A program made the position numbers and the translations under genes. 64,000 bases of DNA from SIG299 sp045531895. Its GTDB lineage: Bacteria; Bacillota; Clostridia; Lachnospirales; Lachnospiraceae. A model generated the notes under the pieces. The model saw only the letters and a program-made list of their open reading frames with translations, had not been told where the DNA came from and searched no databases. Positions 24,757 through 32,798 of this stretch are shown one piece after another (position 1 is the stretch's first letter; the number at the start of each line of letters is the position of its first letter). Where the stretch lies: the NCBI GenBank assembly GCA_045531895.1, contig JAZSEW010000098.1, positions 11,220 to 75,219 of the forward strand, in the 5' to 3' direction.

Positions 24757-26622
24757 ATGAAACAGTGGAAACGATTACGAGTGGCTTTGGCAATGACTGC
24801 AATGGTTGTTATGCTGGCAGGCTGTCAAAAACCAATGGAGGACTATCCGGTGCCTACGCCAACGAGTGTACAAGAGGTGACAGATGGATCTGCTCCGACG
24901 GAAACTATAACACCGACAGTAACAAATACACCTGTGCCGACAGCAGAACCAACGGTGGTACCGCCAGCAACCAGCACACCTGTGCCGACAGCGATACCGA
25001 CAGCAGAACCAACGGTAGTACCGACAGTAACAAATGCACCTGTACCGACAACGATACCAACTGTGACGCCAACAGCAGAACCAACAAAAATGCCGGCAGT
25101 AGCAGGTGATGACGCTTTGACAGGTCTGACAGCATTTGAAATTACATCTCAGATGATTGTGGGCTGGAATCTTGGTAACACCTTAGACAGCACAGGTTCT
25201 AACATTACTTATGATTCTGCACCTGCCAAGGCAGCGATGGCATGGGGCAATGAAGAACCGACAAAAGAATTGTTTGAGGCGGTAAAAGCAGGTGGCTTTA
25301 ATACAGTACGTATTCCCACAACATGGTACCAGCACATTAAGTACGACAGCAGTAAGGATCTGTACATAATCAGTCCGGAATGGATGGCTTATGTAAAACA
25401 GACCGTGGATTATGCCTACGGTTTAGACATGTTTATTATATTGAACTGTCATCATGAAGAGTGGGCAAATGCACCGGAGTTTACGGATGCGGCATACAAT
25501 AATGCAGCAAAAATATTAGAGGATATCTGGACTCAGGTTGCAGAAACCTTTGCGGACTATGACCAACACCTGATTTTTGAAGGCATGAATGAACCGAGGC
25601 AGACCGGTCTTGGTGGCTCCATAGAATGGGGCGGCGGAGATAAGGAAACCTGGCAGTACATTAACAATTTGAACCGGATTTTTGTAGCGGCGGTGCGCGG
25701 ACAGGGTTCAGCGGAAAATAGAGAACGTTTGTTGATGTTGCCGGGCTATGGGGCATCTTCCAATATTGCGACAGTAAAATCGATAGAAGTGCCTGAAAAT
25801 AGTGGAAACGTTGCTCTTTCGGTGCACGCCTATTATCCATATTTCTTTGCCATGGCTACGGACAGCTATGCAAACCATTCGTTTCCCGGAAAGAGTGGCT
25901 ATGGAGAAGATTACGAGAAAAGTATCGCAGATTTATTTAAGCAGTTAAAGAACATTTCTAAAGAAAAAAATGTACCGATTATTATTGGTGAGTGCGGTGC
26001 TTCTGATTTTAATAATCCGGAGGACAGAGCAAGATGGGCAAAACATTTCTTTGGAAAGGCAAAGGAAGCCGAAATTCCTTGTGTGCTTTGGGACAATCAG
26101 GCACCTTATAATGGTTCGGGAGAGGCTCACGGCTATATTTACCGGAAAACATATACCTGGTTTGAAAATTCAGTTCCGATGCTAAATGCAATGATGGAAG
26201 TGTATGGTCAGAAAAACAGTCTTCCGAAGTATGAAGCGTATGTGAAGCCGGCGTTTGACTGGAATTCTGTAGGAATAGGCGCTGACTGGGTGCAGATTTT
26301 CCGTGCGGATTCGGGTCAGCAGATTGATGATTGGGGTAATATCTGGCTGGACAACTGGAAGCCATACTTAAATGAGAATTATGATATGATTGCTGTATAT
26401 GATTCTGAGGCAGAGCCTTATATGGTGCTGCAGGGTGGCTGGCATAAGGTATTTGCCGGCAATGTGAGCAATAGTCCATATCAGACACGTTTTACATTTG
26501 AGGACATTCAGAATACCATGGCGGCAGAAAATGTAAAACTGGAGGATATGACAGGTTTCTTCGTCAGTGCAAATGGTAAGAAAATGACTGTATATGGTGT
26601 GTATGCAGTCCCTGTAAAATAA
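24757..26622 (+). CDS. GH5 endo-beta-glucanase/mannanase-like lipoprotein
   Basis: Start at ATG 24757; the GGAGGG at 24742-24747 abuts the earlier ATG 24748, which is thus rejected. The 621-residue protein has a lipobox LAGC (Cys23), a Thr/Pro-rich linker at residues 30-112 made of repeated PTAEPTVVP/TNTPVPT blocks, and a GH5 barrel from about 120 to 480. Catalytic Glu279 lies in GMNEP and Glu412 in IIIGECGASD. The last 120 residues (from DWNSVGIGADWVQIF) are beta-rich and may be a carbohydrate-binding module. It should be anchored outside the cell membrane and cut beta-1,4-glucan or mannan chains. It stands between pyrD and a GH2 gene. Confidence 0.9.
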   Translation: MKQWKRLRVALAMTAMVVMLAGCQKPMEDYPVPTPTSVQEVTDGSAPTETITPTVTNTPVPTAEPTVVPPATSTPVPTAIPTAEPTVVPTVTNAPVPTTIPTVTPTAEPTKMPAVAGDDALTGLTAFEITSQMIVGWNLGNTLDSTGSNITYDSAPAKAAMAWGNEEPTKELFEAVKAGGFNTVRIPTTWYQHIKYDSSKDLYIISPEWMAYVKQTVDYAYGLDMFIILNCHHEEWANAPEFTDAAYNNAAKILEDIWTQVAETFADYDQHLIFEGMNEPRQTGLGGSIEWGGGDKETWQYINNLNRIFVAAVRGQGSAENRERLLMLPGYGASSNIATVKSIEVPENSGNVALSVHAYYPYFFAMATDSYANHSFPGKSGYGEDYEKSIADLFKQLKNISKEKNVPIIIGECGASDFNNPEDRARWAKHFFGKAKEAEIPCVLWDNQAPYNGSGEAHGYIYRKTYTWFENSVPMLNAMMEVYGQKNSLPKYEAYVKPAFDWNSVGIGADWVQIFRADSGQQIDDWGNIWLDNWKPYLNENYDMIAVYDSEAEPYMVLQGGWHKVFAGNVSNSPYQTRFTFEDIQNTMAAENVKLEDMTGFFVSANGKKMTVYGVYAVPVK

Positions 26623-26645
26623 AGGAGAATGAGGAGGTTTTTGTT

Positions 26646-28337
26646 ATGATTCGAACATTTCAAATGCATAAGATTCGAAAGCAGCGGGAATTGACAGGAT
26701 GTTTGTGGGAGTTTACACCTTGTCAAGGAAAAAATGCCGGAAAGAAATATAAGGTGGCAACCCCTTGCTGTTGGGAAAGTCATCCGGAATTTATGAACTA
26801 TCGAGGGAAAGGAATTTATAAAACCACCTTTGAAGCGGGGGGAACGATTCGTTTGGAGTTTAAAGGAGTCAGCCATACTGCAACGGTTTATCTGGACGGA
26901 AAGGAAATAGCTTCTCATTATAATGCTTACACAAGTTTTGAAGCTATTATAAAAAATCTTCCGGAGGGAGAGCATACACTGGAAATTAAAGCAGATAACC
27001 GATTTAGCGAGGAAAGTGCATTGCATGTTGCAAATGACTATATGTCTTATGGCGGCATCAGCAGACCGGTAGTGCTGGAGCAGATTTCTGAGGTGTTTGT
27101 ACGTCTGGTAAAGGTGACTCCATACAGGGAACAGGAGCAATGGAAGGCAACGGTAGAACTTTTGCTCTGTAATACGGACGAGATAAAGCATACGGTGGAA
27201 CCGGTTTCGGTAATCCGTGGGGCTTCTGTTGTAACAGAGCTTGCCTGGGGAGGTGTGACCCTGGCGGCAGGAGAAGAAAAGACACTGATCAAAGAGGTGG
27301 CATTTGCTGAGGTATCCGAATGGAATATAGAAACACCGGTGTTATATCAGATTAGCACTACGATTGTAGAGAATAGTCGTCCGGTAGATGATCTGATTGA
27401 CCGTTTTGGCTTCCGTGAGGTAAAAATTGAAGGAAAGAAGATTATATTTAACGGAAAAGCACTTCGCATCAAGGGAGTGTGTCGTCATGAAGACCATCCG
27501 CAGTTTGCCTGTGCACTGCCATATGCGGCAATGCAGGCAGATATTGAGCTGGTGAAGTATCTGGGTGCAAATTCCATACGTATGGTACACTATCCGGATG
27601 ATGAGGTATTTTTGGACCTTTGTGATGAACAGGGAATCCTTTTGTGGGAGGAAAACCACGCCAGAGGATTAGTTCTGGAGCAGATGCTAAACCCAAATTT
27701 TGAGTCACAGGCAGAGCAGTGTATCCGAGAGATGATTCCGCTTCATTATAATCACCCAAGTATTTATATCTGGGGTATTTTAAACGAATGTGCCAGTGAA
27801 ACCGAGTATGGCAGGGAATGCTACAGCAGGCAGTATGATTTGATTCGTGAATTTGACATGTCCAGACCGCGTTCCTCTGCAAGCTGCAGATTTAAAACGG
27901 ATATCTGTTTGGATTTGCCGGAAGTGGTTTCCTACAACATTTATCCGAAGTGGTACCATGATACACCGGTAAGAGAATATCTGGACGATTTATATCAGTG
28001 GGTACAGAATGAAACCGGCGGTGTCGGAAAACCATTCTTGATTACGGAGATCGGTGCCGGTGCTATTTATGGATACCGAAACCCATACGAGGCAAAGTGG
28101 ACGGAGGAATATCAGGCAAAAACCCTGAAAGAGCAGGTTTCGGCATGTCTGGAGCATCCGGGCTGCAGTGGAGTTTATATCTGGCAGTTCTGTGATGTGC
28201 GTATCAGTGAGGAATGGTGGTCCGGACGCCCTCGTACCATGAACAACAAAGGCGTGGTGGATGAGTACCGCAGACCGAAGCTTTCCTTCAATGCGGTAAA
28301 AGAAATTTATGAAAGCTATGGAAATTATATAGACTAA
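26646..28337 (+). CDS. GH2 glycosidase, candidate beta-glucuronidase
   Basis: 563 residues without a signal peptide, so cytoplasmic. A GH2 sugar-binding sandwich (LEFKGVSHTATVYLDGKEIASHYNAYTSF) is followed by the Ig-like domain and a TIM barrel starting RIKGVCRHEDHP. Acid/base Glu381 lies in GILNECASE and nucleophile Glu468 in LITEIGAG. Near the end, residues 533-535 read N-N-K in TMNNKGVVDEYRRPK, which aligns with the NxK motif that recognises the carboxylate in beta-glucuronidases. The enzyme is short, lacking extra C-terminal domains. It starts 23 bp after the GH5 gene with GAGGAGG. Beta-galactosidase is the alternative; the NxK is my reason to prefer glucuronidase. Confidence 0.85.
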   Translation: MIRTFQMHKIRKQRELTGCLWEFTPCQGKNAGKKYKVATPCCWESHPEFMNYRGKGIYKTTFEAGGTIRLEFKGVSHTATVYLDGKEIASHYNAYTSFEAIIKNLPEGEHTLEIKADNRFSEESALHVANDYMSYGGISRPVVLEQISEVFVRLVKVTPYREQEQWKATVELLLCNTDEIKHTVEPVSVIRGASVVTELAWGGVTLAAGEEKTLIKEVAFAEVSEWNIETPVLYQISTTIVENSRPVDDLIDRFGFREVKIEGKKIIFNGKALRIKGVCRHEDHPQFACALPYAAMQADIELVKYLGANSIRMVHYPDDEVFLDLCDEQGILLWEENHARGLVLEQMLNPNFESQAEQCIREMIPLHYNHPSIYIWGILNECASETEYGRECYSRQYDLIREFDMSRPRSSASCRFKTDICLDLPEVVSYNIYPKWYHDTPVREYLDDLYQWVQNETGGVGKPFLITEIGAGAIYGYRNPYEAKWTEEYQAKTLKEQVSACLEHPGCSGVYIWQFCDVRISEEWWSGRPRTMNNKGVVDEYRRPKLSFNAVKEIYESYGNYID

Positions 28338-28358
28338 AAAATGATACCAAATAGAGGA

Positions 28359-28387
28359 TTGAAAACTGTTAGTTTTTATGCTACTAT
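28359..28387 (+). promoter_or_regulatory. Possible pyrE promoter
   Basis: TTGAAA (28359-28364), 17-bp spacer, TACTAT (28382-28387); 35 bp before the chosen pyrE start. Suggests pyrE has its own promoter apart from the glycosidase genes. Confidence 0.4.
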
Positions 28388-28421
28388 AAAGGACAGAAAA
28401 AAGGGAAGGATGGATTTACAC

Positions 28422-29102
28422 ATGGAAGCATATAAGCAGGAATTTATCAATTTTATGGTAGAAAGCAAAGTTTTAAAATTTGGTGATTTCACTCTGAAGA
28501 GTGGAAGAAAGTCCCCATTTTTTATGAATGCAGGTGCATATGTTACAGGTTCCCAGTTAAAGAGACTTGGTGAGTATTATGCAAAGGCGATTCACGATAA
28601 TTACGGTGACGATTTTGATGTGTTATTCGGACCTGCGTACAAGGGTATCCCGATTAGTGTGGTTACTGCCATTGCTTACAGCGAACTGTACGGAAAGGAA
28701 ATTCGTTACTGCTCCGACCGTAAGGAAGAAAAGGACCATGGCGCAGATAAGGGAAGCTTTCTTGGCAGCAAGCTTATGGATGGCGACAGGGTCATTATGA
28801 TTGAAGACGTAACTACTTCCGGTAAGTCCATGGAAGAAACCGTACCAAAGGTAAAGGGTGCAGCAAATGTAGAAATTCTCGGCCTTATGGTTTCCTTAAA
28901 TCGTATGGAAGTCGGCTTGGACGGTAAGAAGAGTGCTTTGGATGAAATTAAGGATAAGTATGGATTTGAGGCCCGTGCGATTGTTTCCATGGCAGATGTG
29001 GTTGAATGTTTACATAATAAGCCATGTAACGGAGAGGTGCTGATTGATGACGCGATGAAGGCATCAATTGACGCTTACTATGAACAGTATGGTGTTAAGT
29101 AG
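28422..29102 (+). CDS. pyrE: Orotate phosphoribosyltransferase
   Basis: 226 residues from ATG 28422 (MEAYKQEFINFMVE), the usual start of clostridial PyrE; the open frame extends to 28341 but those residues overlap the promoter region. LKSGRKSPFFMNAG and GPAYKGIPISVV bind orotate and phosphate, and MIEDVTTSGKSMEET is the PRPP loop. It makes OMP from orotate and PRPP, the step after PyrKD. GGGAAGG stands 10-12 nt before the start; ATG 28410 is a possible alternative. Separated from pyrK-pyrD by two glycosidase genes. Confidence 0.95.
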   Translation: MEAYKQEFINFMVESKVLKFGDFTLKSGRKSPFFMNAGAYVTGSQLKRLGEYYAKAIHDNYGDDFDVLFGPAYKGIPISVVTAIAYSELYGKEIRYCSDRKEEKDHGADKGSFLGSKLMDGDRVIMIEDVTTSGKSMEETVPKVKGAANVEILGLMVSLNRMEVGLDGKKSALDEIKDKYGFEARAIVSMADVVECLHNKPCNGEVLIDDAMKASIDAYYEQYGVK

Positions 29103-29140
29103 TTGAGAGAAAGGATTCCGAAAGAAAGAAGGCGAATTCT

Positions 29141-29299
29141 ATGGAAAAAGTATATTTAACCATGAAGCATGCAGGTATCTTAAATATTGTATTTGGCATT
29201 TTAATAGCAGTAGGCAGTATAGTTACTGCAGTGGGAAGTGCTTTTATGATTATGTATGGTGCTAAGTTGTTAAAGAGAAAATCTGAGATAATGTTTTAA
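29141..29299 (+). CDS. Small membrane protein (52 residues)
   Basis: Starts MEKVYLTMKHAGILNIVFG, with one long hydrophobic segment (about residues 10-42, Gly/Ile/Val/Ala rich) and a basic tail KLLKRKSEIMF. AAGAAGG lies 7 nt before the ATG. It follows pyrE by 38 bp and precedes the LytTR regulator gene. It could be a small partner of the two-component or ABC genes downstream, but nothing in the sequence proves it. No family recognised. Confidence 0.6.
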   Translation: MEKVYLTMKHAGILNIVFGILIAVGSIVTAVGSAFMIMYGAKLLKRKSEIMF

Positions 29300-29304
29300 A
29301 ACGC

Positions 29305-29349
29305 GGGGGTGTTGCGGATGCAATACCCCTTCTTGCATCAAAAGGGGTA
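29305..29349 (+). promoter_or_regulatory. Mutually exclusive hairpins over the LytTR gene ribosome binding site
   Basis: GGGGTGTTGC (29306-29315) pairs with GCAATACCCC (29320-29329) with one G-U. Alternatively TACCCCTT (29324-29331) pairs perfectly with AAGGGGTA (29342-29349), which contains the ribosome binding site of the gene at 29354. Only one of the two can form, giving a possible translation switch; the first may also act as a weak terminator. Confidence 0.6.
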
Positions 29350-29353
29350 GGTT

Positions 29354-30043
29354 ATGAGAATTTATCTATGCGATGATGAATCAAAAATCAGAGAAGAAAT
29401 CCGGGAATGTGTAGAAAAATATACTCCGATGGCGGAAATAACAGGCTTTTCTTCAGGAAAAGATTTATTGGAAAAACTACAGCAGGAGTCTTGTGAAATT
29501 CTTCTTTTAGATATTGATATGCCGGAATTTTCCGGTATGGAAGTGGCGGCACGGCTTACAGCATGGCAGGTTAAACCGCTGCTAGTGTTTGTAACAGGAC
29601 ATGATGAACTGGTATATGAGAGCTTTCAGTATCATCCTTTCGGCTTTGTGAGAAAGCAGTTTTTAGAAGTGGAGCTGGAAAAGGTGCTTGCAGATTGCAG
29701 AAAAGAGCTGGAACTAAAGCAAAAGCATTTTAATTTTCGTACTATGGAAGGTGAAGTGTGCCTGCTATTAACGGAAATCCTCTATTTTGAGTCTGATGCA
29801 AATTATGTAAAAGTATATACAGAACAGAGAGAATACCGATTTCGCAGTACTATCGGAGCGGTGGAAACAGCACTGGGAAAAGATGGTTTTATTCGAATTC
29901 ATAAAGGTTTTTTGGCAAATCAGAGAGCTATCCGTCTGTTTGGAACGGAAACTGTGGAACTGACAGACGGAAGAAGTCTTCCGGTGGGTAAAACGTACGG
30001 AGAATCGGCAAAGCGACAGTTTATGGAATATCTGAGGGCATAA
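29354..30043 (+). CDS. LytTR-family response regulator
   Basis: 229 residues. The receiver domain (1-118) has acidic pair DD at 7-8, the phosphoacceptor Asp in LLLDIDMPEFSGME (about residue 53) and the Thr/Lys positions VTGH and RKQF. The LytTR DNA-binding domain (about 127-229) shows ILYFESDANYVKVYT, FIRIHKGFLANQRAI and ELTDGRSLPVG. It controls transcription by binding paired 9-bp repeats. Translation may be governed by the hairpins just upstream. Cotranscribed with the GHKL kinase 2 bp downstream. Confidence 0.93.
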   Translation: MRIYLCDDESKIREEIRECVEKYTPMAEITGFSSGKDLLEKLQQESCEILLLDIDMPEFSGMEVAARLTAWQVKPLLVFVTGHDELVYESFQYHPFGFVRKQFLEVELEKVLADCRKELELKQKHFNFRTMEGEVCLLLTEILYFESDANYVKVYTEQREYRFRSTIGAVETALGKDGFIRIHKGFLANQRAIRLFGTETVELTDGRSLPVGKTYGESAKRQFMEYLRA

Positions 30044-30045
30044 GA

Positions 30046-30816
30046 ATGGATTTTTGGAAAGAAAAAAAGCAGAAGCTGGAAGTAGAAGAATTAAAGACAA
30101 AATGTATCGCTTTAATGGAGCAGGAAGCGGAATTGCGCTATCAGTATGAAAAGCTTCAAAAGGAAACTGAGGAAATGCGCCGCCAGGATATGGAGCTAAG
30201 GGAACTGCATCGGAATGTACGACAGTTAAAGCATGATATGAAAAATCATATGATGGTGTTGACTGCATATTTAAATGATGGAGAGATAGAACTGGCAAAG
30301 GCTTATACCTCAGAGATTCTGGACAAATTCAGCACCATGCACAGTTATATTGAGACCGGAAATGTCTTGCTAAATCATATTATTAACGAGAAGCTTTCGT
30401 ATGCAAAATCGCTTGGAATTATTGTGAAGGCTGAGATTGAAAACCTGGCTTTTGAACGTATGAAACGCATGGATTTTTCTGCCCTGCTTACGAATATGTT
30501 AGATAATGCCATTGAGGCACTTTTGAGGGAAATGAGCAAACCCTGTACAGAGACAAAGGAAAATGAGGGTACAGGAAAATGGCAGCTTGATGTGCTGATT
30601 ACAGCGAATCGGGGTTATGAAACCATCTGTGTGAAAAATCAGATTTTCTCATCGGTACTGGCGGTGAATCCTGAACTTATGTCCTCTAAGGAAGAAAAGG
30701 AGCAACATGGCCTTGGTGTGGGTAAAATTAAATCCATTGCAGACCAATATGACGGAATGGTTGATTTTTATGAGGAAGATAATTTTTTCTGTGTAAAAGT
30801 GTTTATCCCCAAATAA
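30046..30816 (+). CDS. GHKL sensor histidine kinase without membrane domain
   Basis: 256 residues. The first 55 form a coiled coil; then LKHDMKNHMMVLTAYL carries the phosphoacceptor His and the HDxxNH pattern of AgrC/GHKL kinases. The ATPase domain has NMLDNAIEAL (N box) and HGLGVGKIKSIADQY (G box). No hydrophobic segment precedes the kinase core, unlike most kinases of this class with five to seven membrane helices. So the signal is probably cytoplasmic or supplied by a partner membrane protein. It starts 2 bp after its response regulator and is ended by a terminator. Confidence 0.88.
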   Translation: MDFWKEKKQKLEVEELKTKCIALMEQEAELRYQYEKLQKETEEMRRQDMELRELHRNVRQLKHDMKNHMMVLTAYLNDGEIELAKAYTSEILDKFSTMHSYIETGNVLLNHIINEKLSYAKSLGIIVKAEIENLAFERMKRMDFSALLTNMLDNAIEALLREMSKPCTETKENEGTGKWQLDVLITANRGYETICVKNQIFSSVLAVNPELMSSKEEKEQHGLGVGKIKSIADQYDGMVDFYEEDNFFCVKVFIPK

Positions 30817-30831
30817 GCATCGTTTATCCCA

Positions 30832-30867
30832 AACCCTTGCAAATTTATTTTGCAGGGGTTACTTTTA
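30832..30867 (+). terminator. Terminator between the GHKL kinase and ABC genes
   Basis: AACCCTTGCAAA (30832-30843) pairs with TTTGCAGGGGTT (30849-30860) with one G-U, followed by ACTTTTAT. Confidence 0.75.
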
Positions 30868-30889
30868 TGCTAACAGGAGGAAAATTAAA

Positions 30890-31828
30890 ATGTTAAGCTT
30901 TGAACATGTCAGCAAGTTCATACTGTCCGATATAACTCTGCATATCCCAAGAGGTGTTTGTGTAGGAATCATTGGGGCTTCCGGTGCGGGGAAAACTACA
31001 TTTTTAAAGCTGGCCTGTGGTTTGCTTGCACCAACCAAGGGAACCGTGTATACCTTACAAAAAGATTCGATAGAAAAGCGTACAGAGATATGTCCGCGCA
31101 TTGGATGCCTGTTGGAACGGATTCCAATATTGGAAGAATATGAGACGGTAGAAGAGAACTTCAGGAAACTTCAGATTATTCATCGGATTCCGGAGGAGAA
31201 ATTTAGGACAGAGTATGCTTTTCTGAAAGAACGGTTTGGTATGAGGGAATATGAACATGTAGCGGTGAAAAGTCTTTCACTGGGACAACGCAGACGTGCC
31301 GAACTGGCAGCAGTGCTTTTGCATCGACCGGAACTATTGCTTTTGGATGAGCCGGTGAATGGTCTGGATGAAAATGCAAAGCAGATTTTAAAGGAAATTC
31401 TACAGGAAAGAGTGTGTCAGGGAATGACACTGGTGCTTACATCACATAACATGCGGGAGGTGGCCGGAATTTGTGAGAGAATCGTGGTATTGGAACAGGG
31501 AAAGCTGTTATATTATGGGGAGCAAGCTACTCTGCTTAAGGAGTATGCTCCGATGGATCGTATGTGCCTGAAACTTACAGGAGAATTACCGGACATGGAG
31601 GATTTACCATTGGAGGAATACTGTTTCGAGGAAGATAGGCTGGTACTTACCTACAATTCCAACTATGTGACAGCAGCAGAAATTATGGAGGTGCTGTTAC
31701 CTCAGACTTCGATAGGGGAGGTTTCCATACAAAAGCAGGAATTGTCTGAGGTGATTTTTGCAATAAAAGCAGAGGAATATAGGAAAACAAGTGAAGAAAA
31801 GAAGGGAGAAAGCAATGAGCTTCATTGA
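30890..31828 (+). CDS. ABC transporter ATP-binding protein, atypical N-terminus
   Basis: 312 residues. Walker A GASGAGKTT (about 29-37), signature LSLGQRRRAELAA, Walker B LLLLDEPVNGLDE and switch His in LTSHNMRE are intact, so ATP hydrolysis is expected. The segment before Walker A (FEHVSKFILSDITLHIP) is about ten residues shorter than usual and lacks the normal A-loop aromatic. A C-terminal domain of about 90 residues follows. It overlaps the next ATPase gene by 14 bp; two permeases follow. Either it pairs with the second ATPase as a heterodimer or it is regulatory. Export substrate unknown. Confidence 0.88.
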   Translation: MLSFEHVSKFILSDITLHIPRGVCVGIIGASGAGKTTFLKLACGLLAPTKGTVYTLQKDSIEKRTEICPRIGCLLERIPILEEYETVEENFRKLQIIHRIPEEKFRTEYAFLKERFGMREYEHVAVKSLSLGQRRRAELAAVLLHRPELLLLDEPVNGLDENAKQILKEILQERVCQGMTLVLTSHNMREVAGICERIVVLEQGKLLYYGEQATLLKEYAPMDRMCLKLTGELPDMEDLPLEEYCFEEDRLVLTYNSNYVTAAEIMEVLLPQTSIGEVSIQKQELSEVIFAIKAEEYRKTSEEKKGESNELH

Positions 31829-32798
31829 AATAAACAATGTCAGTAAAAGGTTCCGAATCAACAAAAGAGCCGGTGGAATACCGGGAATGGTTGCCAATCT
31901 TTTTGTGCCGAAGTTTGAATACCGACAGGCAGTGGATGGCATCAGCTTTACTATTGAGGAAGGCGAAATGATTGGATTTATCGGTCCTAACGGGGCGGGA
32001 AAATCCACTACCATCAAGATGCTGTCCGGGATTCTTTGTCCGGATAGTGGAACTATCACGGTAGGCGGTTATACACCATATAAGGATCGGAAAAGGTATG
32101 TAGGAAATATTGGTGTAGTATTCGGACAGAAGTCTCAATTGCAATGGGACCTGCCGGTGGTGGACAGCTTTGAGCTGCTAAAAGCAATTTATCGAATTCC
32201 GGAGGAAACATATCAGAAAAATTTGAGGCGTTTTACAGAAATGCTTGATATGTCTTCTTTTTTGCAACAGCCGGTGCGACAGTTGTCTTTGGGACAGCGG
32301 ATGCGGGCTGATATTGTGGCGGCATTGCTACATTCGCCGAAGATAGTATTTTTTGATGAACCGACAATTGGTGTGGACGTGGTAGGAAAGGAGACTATTC
32401 GTCAGTTTATTCGGGAGTTGAACGAAAAAGATAATGTCACAATGATTTTTACAACCCATGACATGCAGGACATCGAAAAGGTATGTGACCGTTTGATTAT
32501 TATTGATAAGGGAGCTAAGGTGTATGATGGAGAATTGAACGGAATTCGCGAAAAATTTGGTACGACACGACAATTGGATGTGGAATTTATGCAGAAATAT
32601 GAGATAGCTCCGATAACGAATGTGGATATTGTGGAGCTGGACGAGAGAAAAAAACGTTTTATATTTGAAAACCGGGATGTAAAAATTGATGAACTGATGA
32701 ATGAACTTTTGACAAAGTACGGCGTACGGGATATCAATATTTCTGAGCCGGAAATTGAAAGTCTGATTCGTAAGATTTATAATGGGGAGGTGCGGTAA
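31815..32798 (+). CDS. ABC-2 type exporter ATP-binding protein
   Basis: Start at ATG 31815 (MSFIEINNVSKRF) with AAGGGAG upstream; the earlier ATG 31791 lies in the previous gene and has no RBS. 327 residues: Walker A GPNGAGKST, Q-loop near FGQKSQLQWDLPV, signature LSLGQRMRADIVAALLH, Walker B IVFFDEPTIGVD, switch FTTHDMQD, then a C-terminal extension typical of the YvfR/COG4586 group. These ATPases always go with two permeases of the kinds encoded next, forming a complete ABC-2 system. Substrate not predictable; antibiotic peptide or lipid export are common roles. Confidence 0.92.
   Translation: MSFIEINNVSKRFRINKRAGGIPGMVANLFVPKFEYRQAVDGISFTIEEGEMIGFIGPNGAGKSTTIKMLSGILCPDSGTITVGGYTPYKDRKRYVGNIGVVFGQKSQLQWDLPVVDSFELLKAIYRIPEETYQKNLRRFTEMLDMSSFLQQPVRQLSLGQRMRADIVAALLHSPKIVFFDEPTIGVDVVGKETIRQFIRELNEKDNVTMIFTTHDMQDIEKVCDRLIIIDKGAKVYDGELNGIREKFGTTRQLDVEFMQKYEIAPITNVDIVELDERKKRFIFENRDVKIDELMNELLTKYGVRDINISEPEIESLIRKIYNGEVR

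Noticed and set aside
26009..26488. 159-residue minus-strand frame
   Set aside because: Antisense to the GH5 gene, which has full catalytic motifs.
31683..32144. Two overlapping minus-strand frames
   Set aside because: Antisense to the ABC ATPase genes; no start signals.
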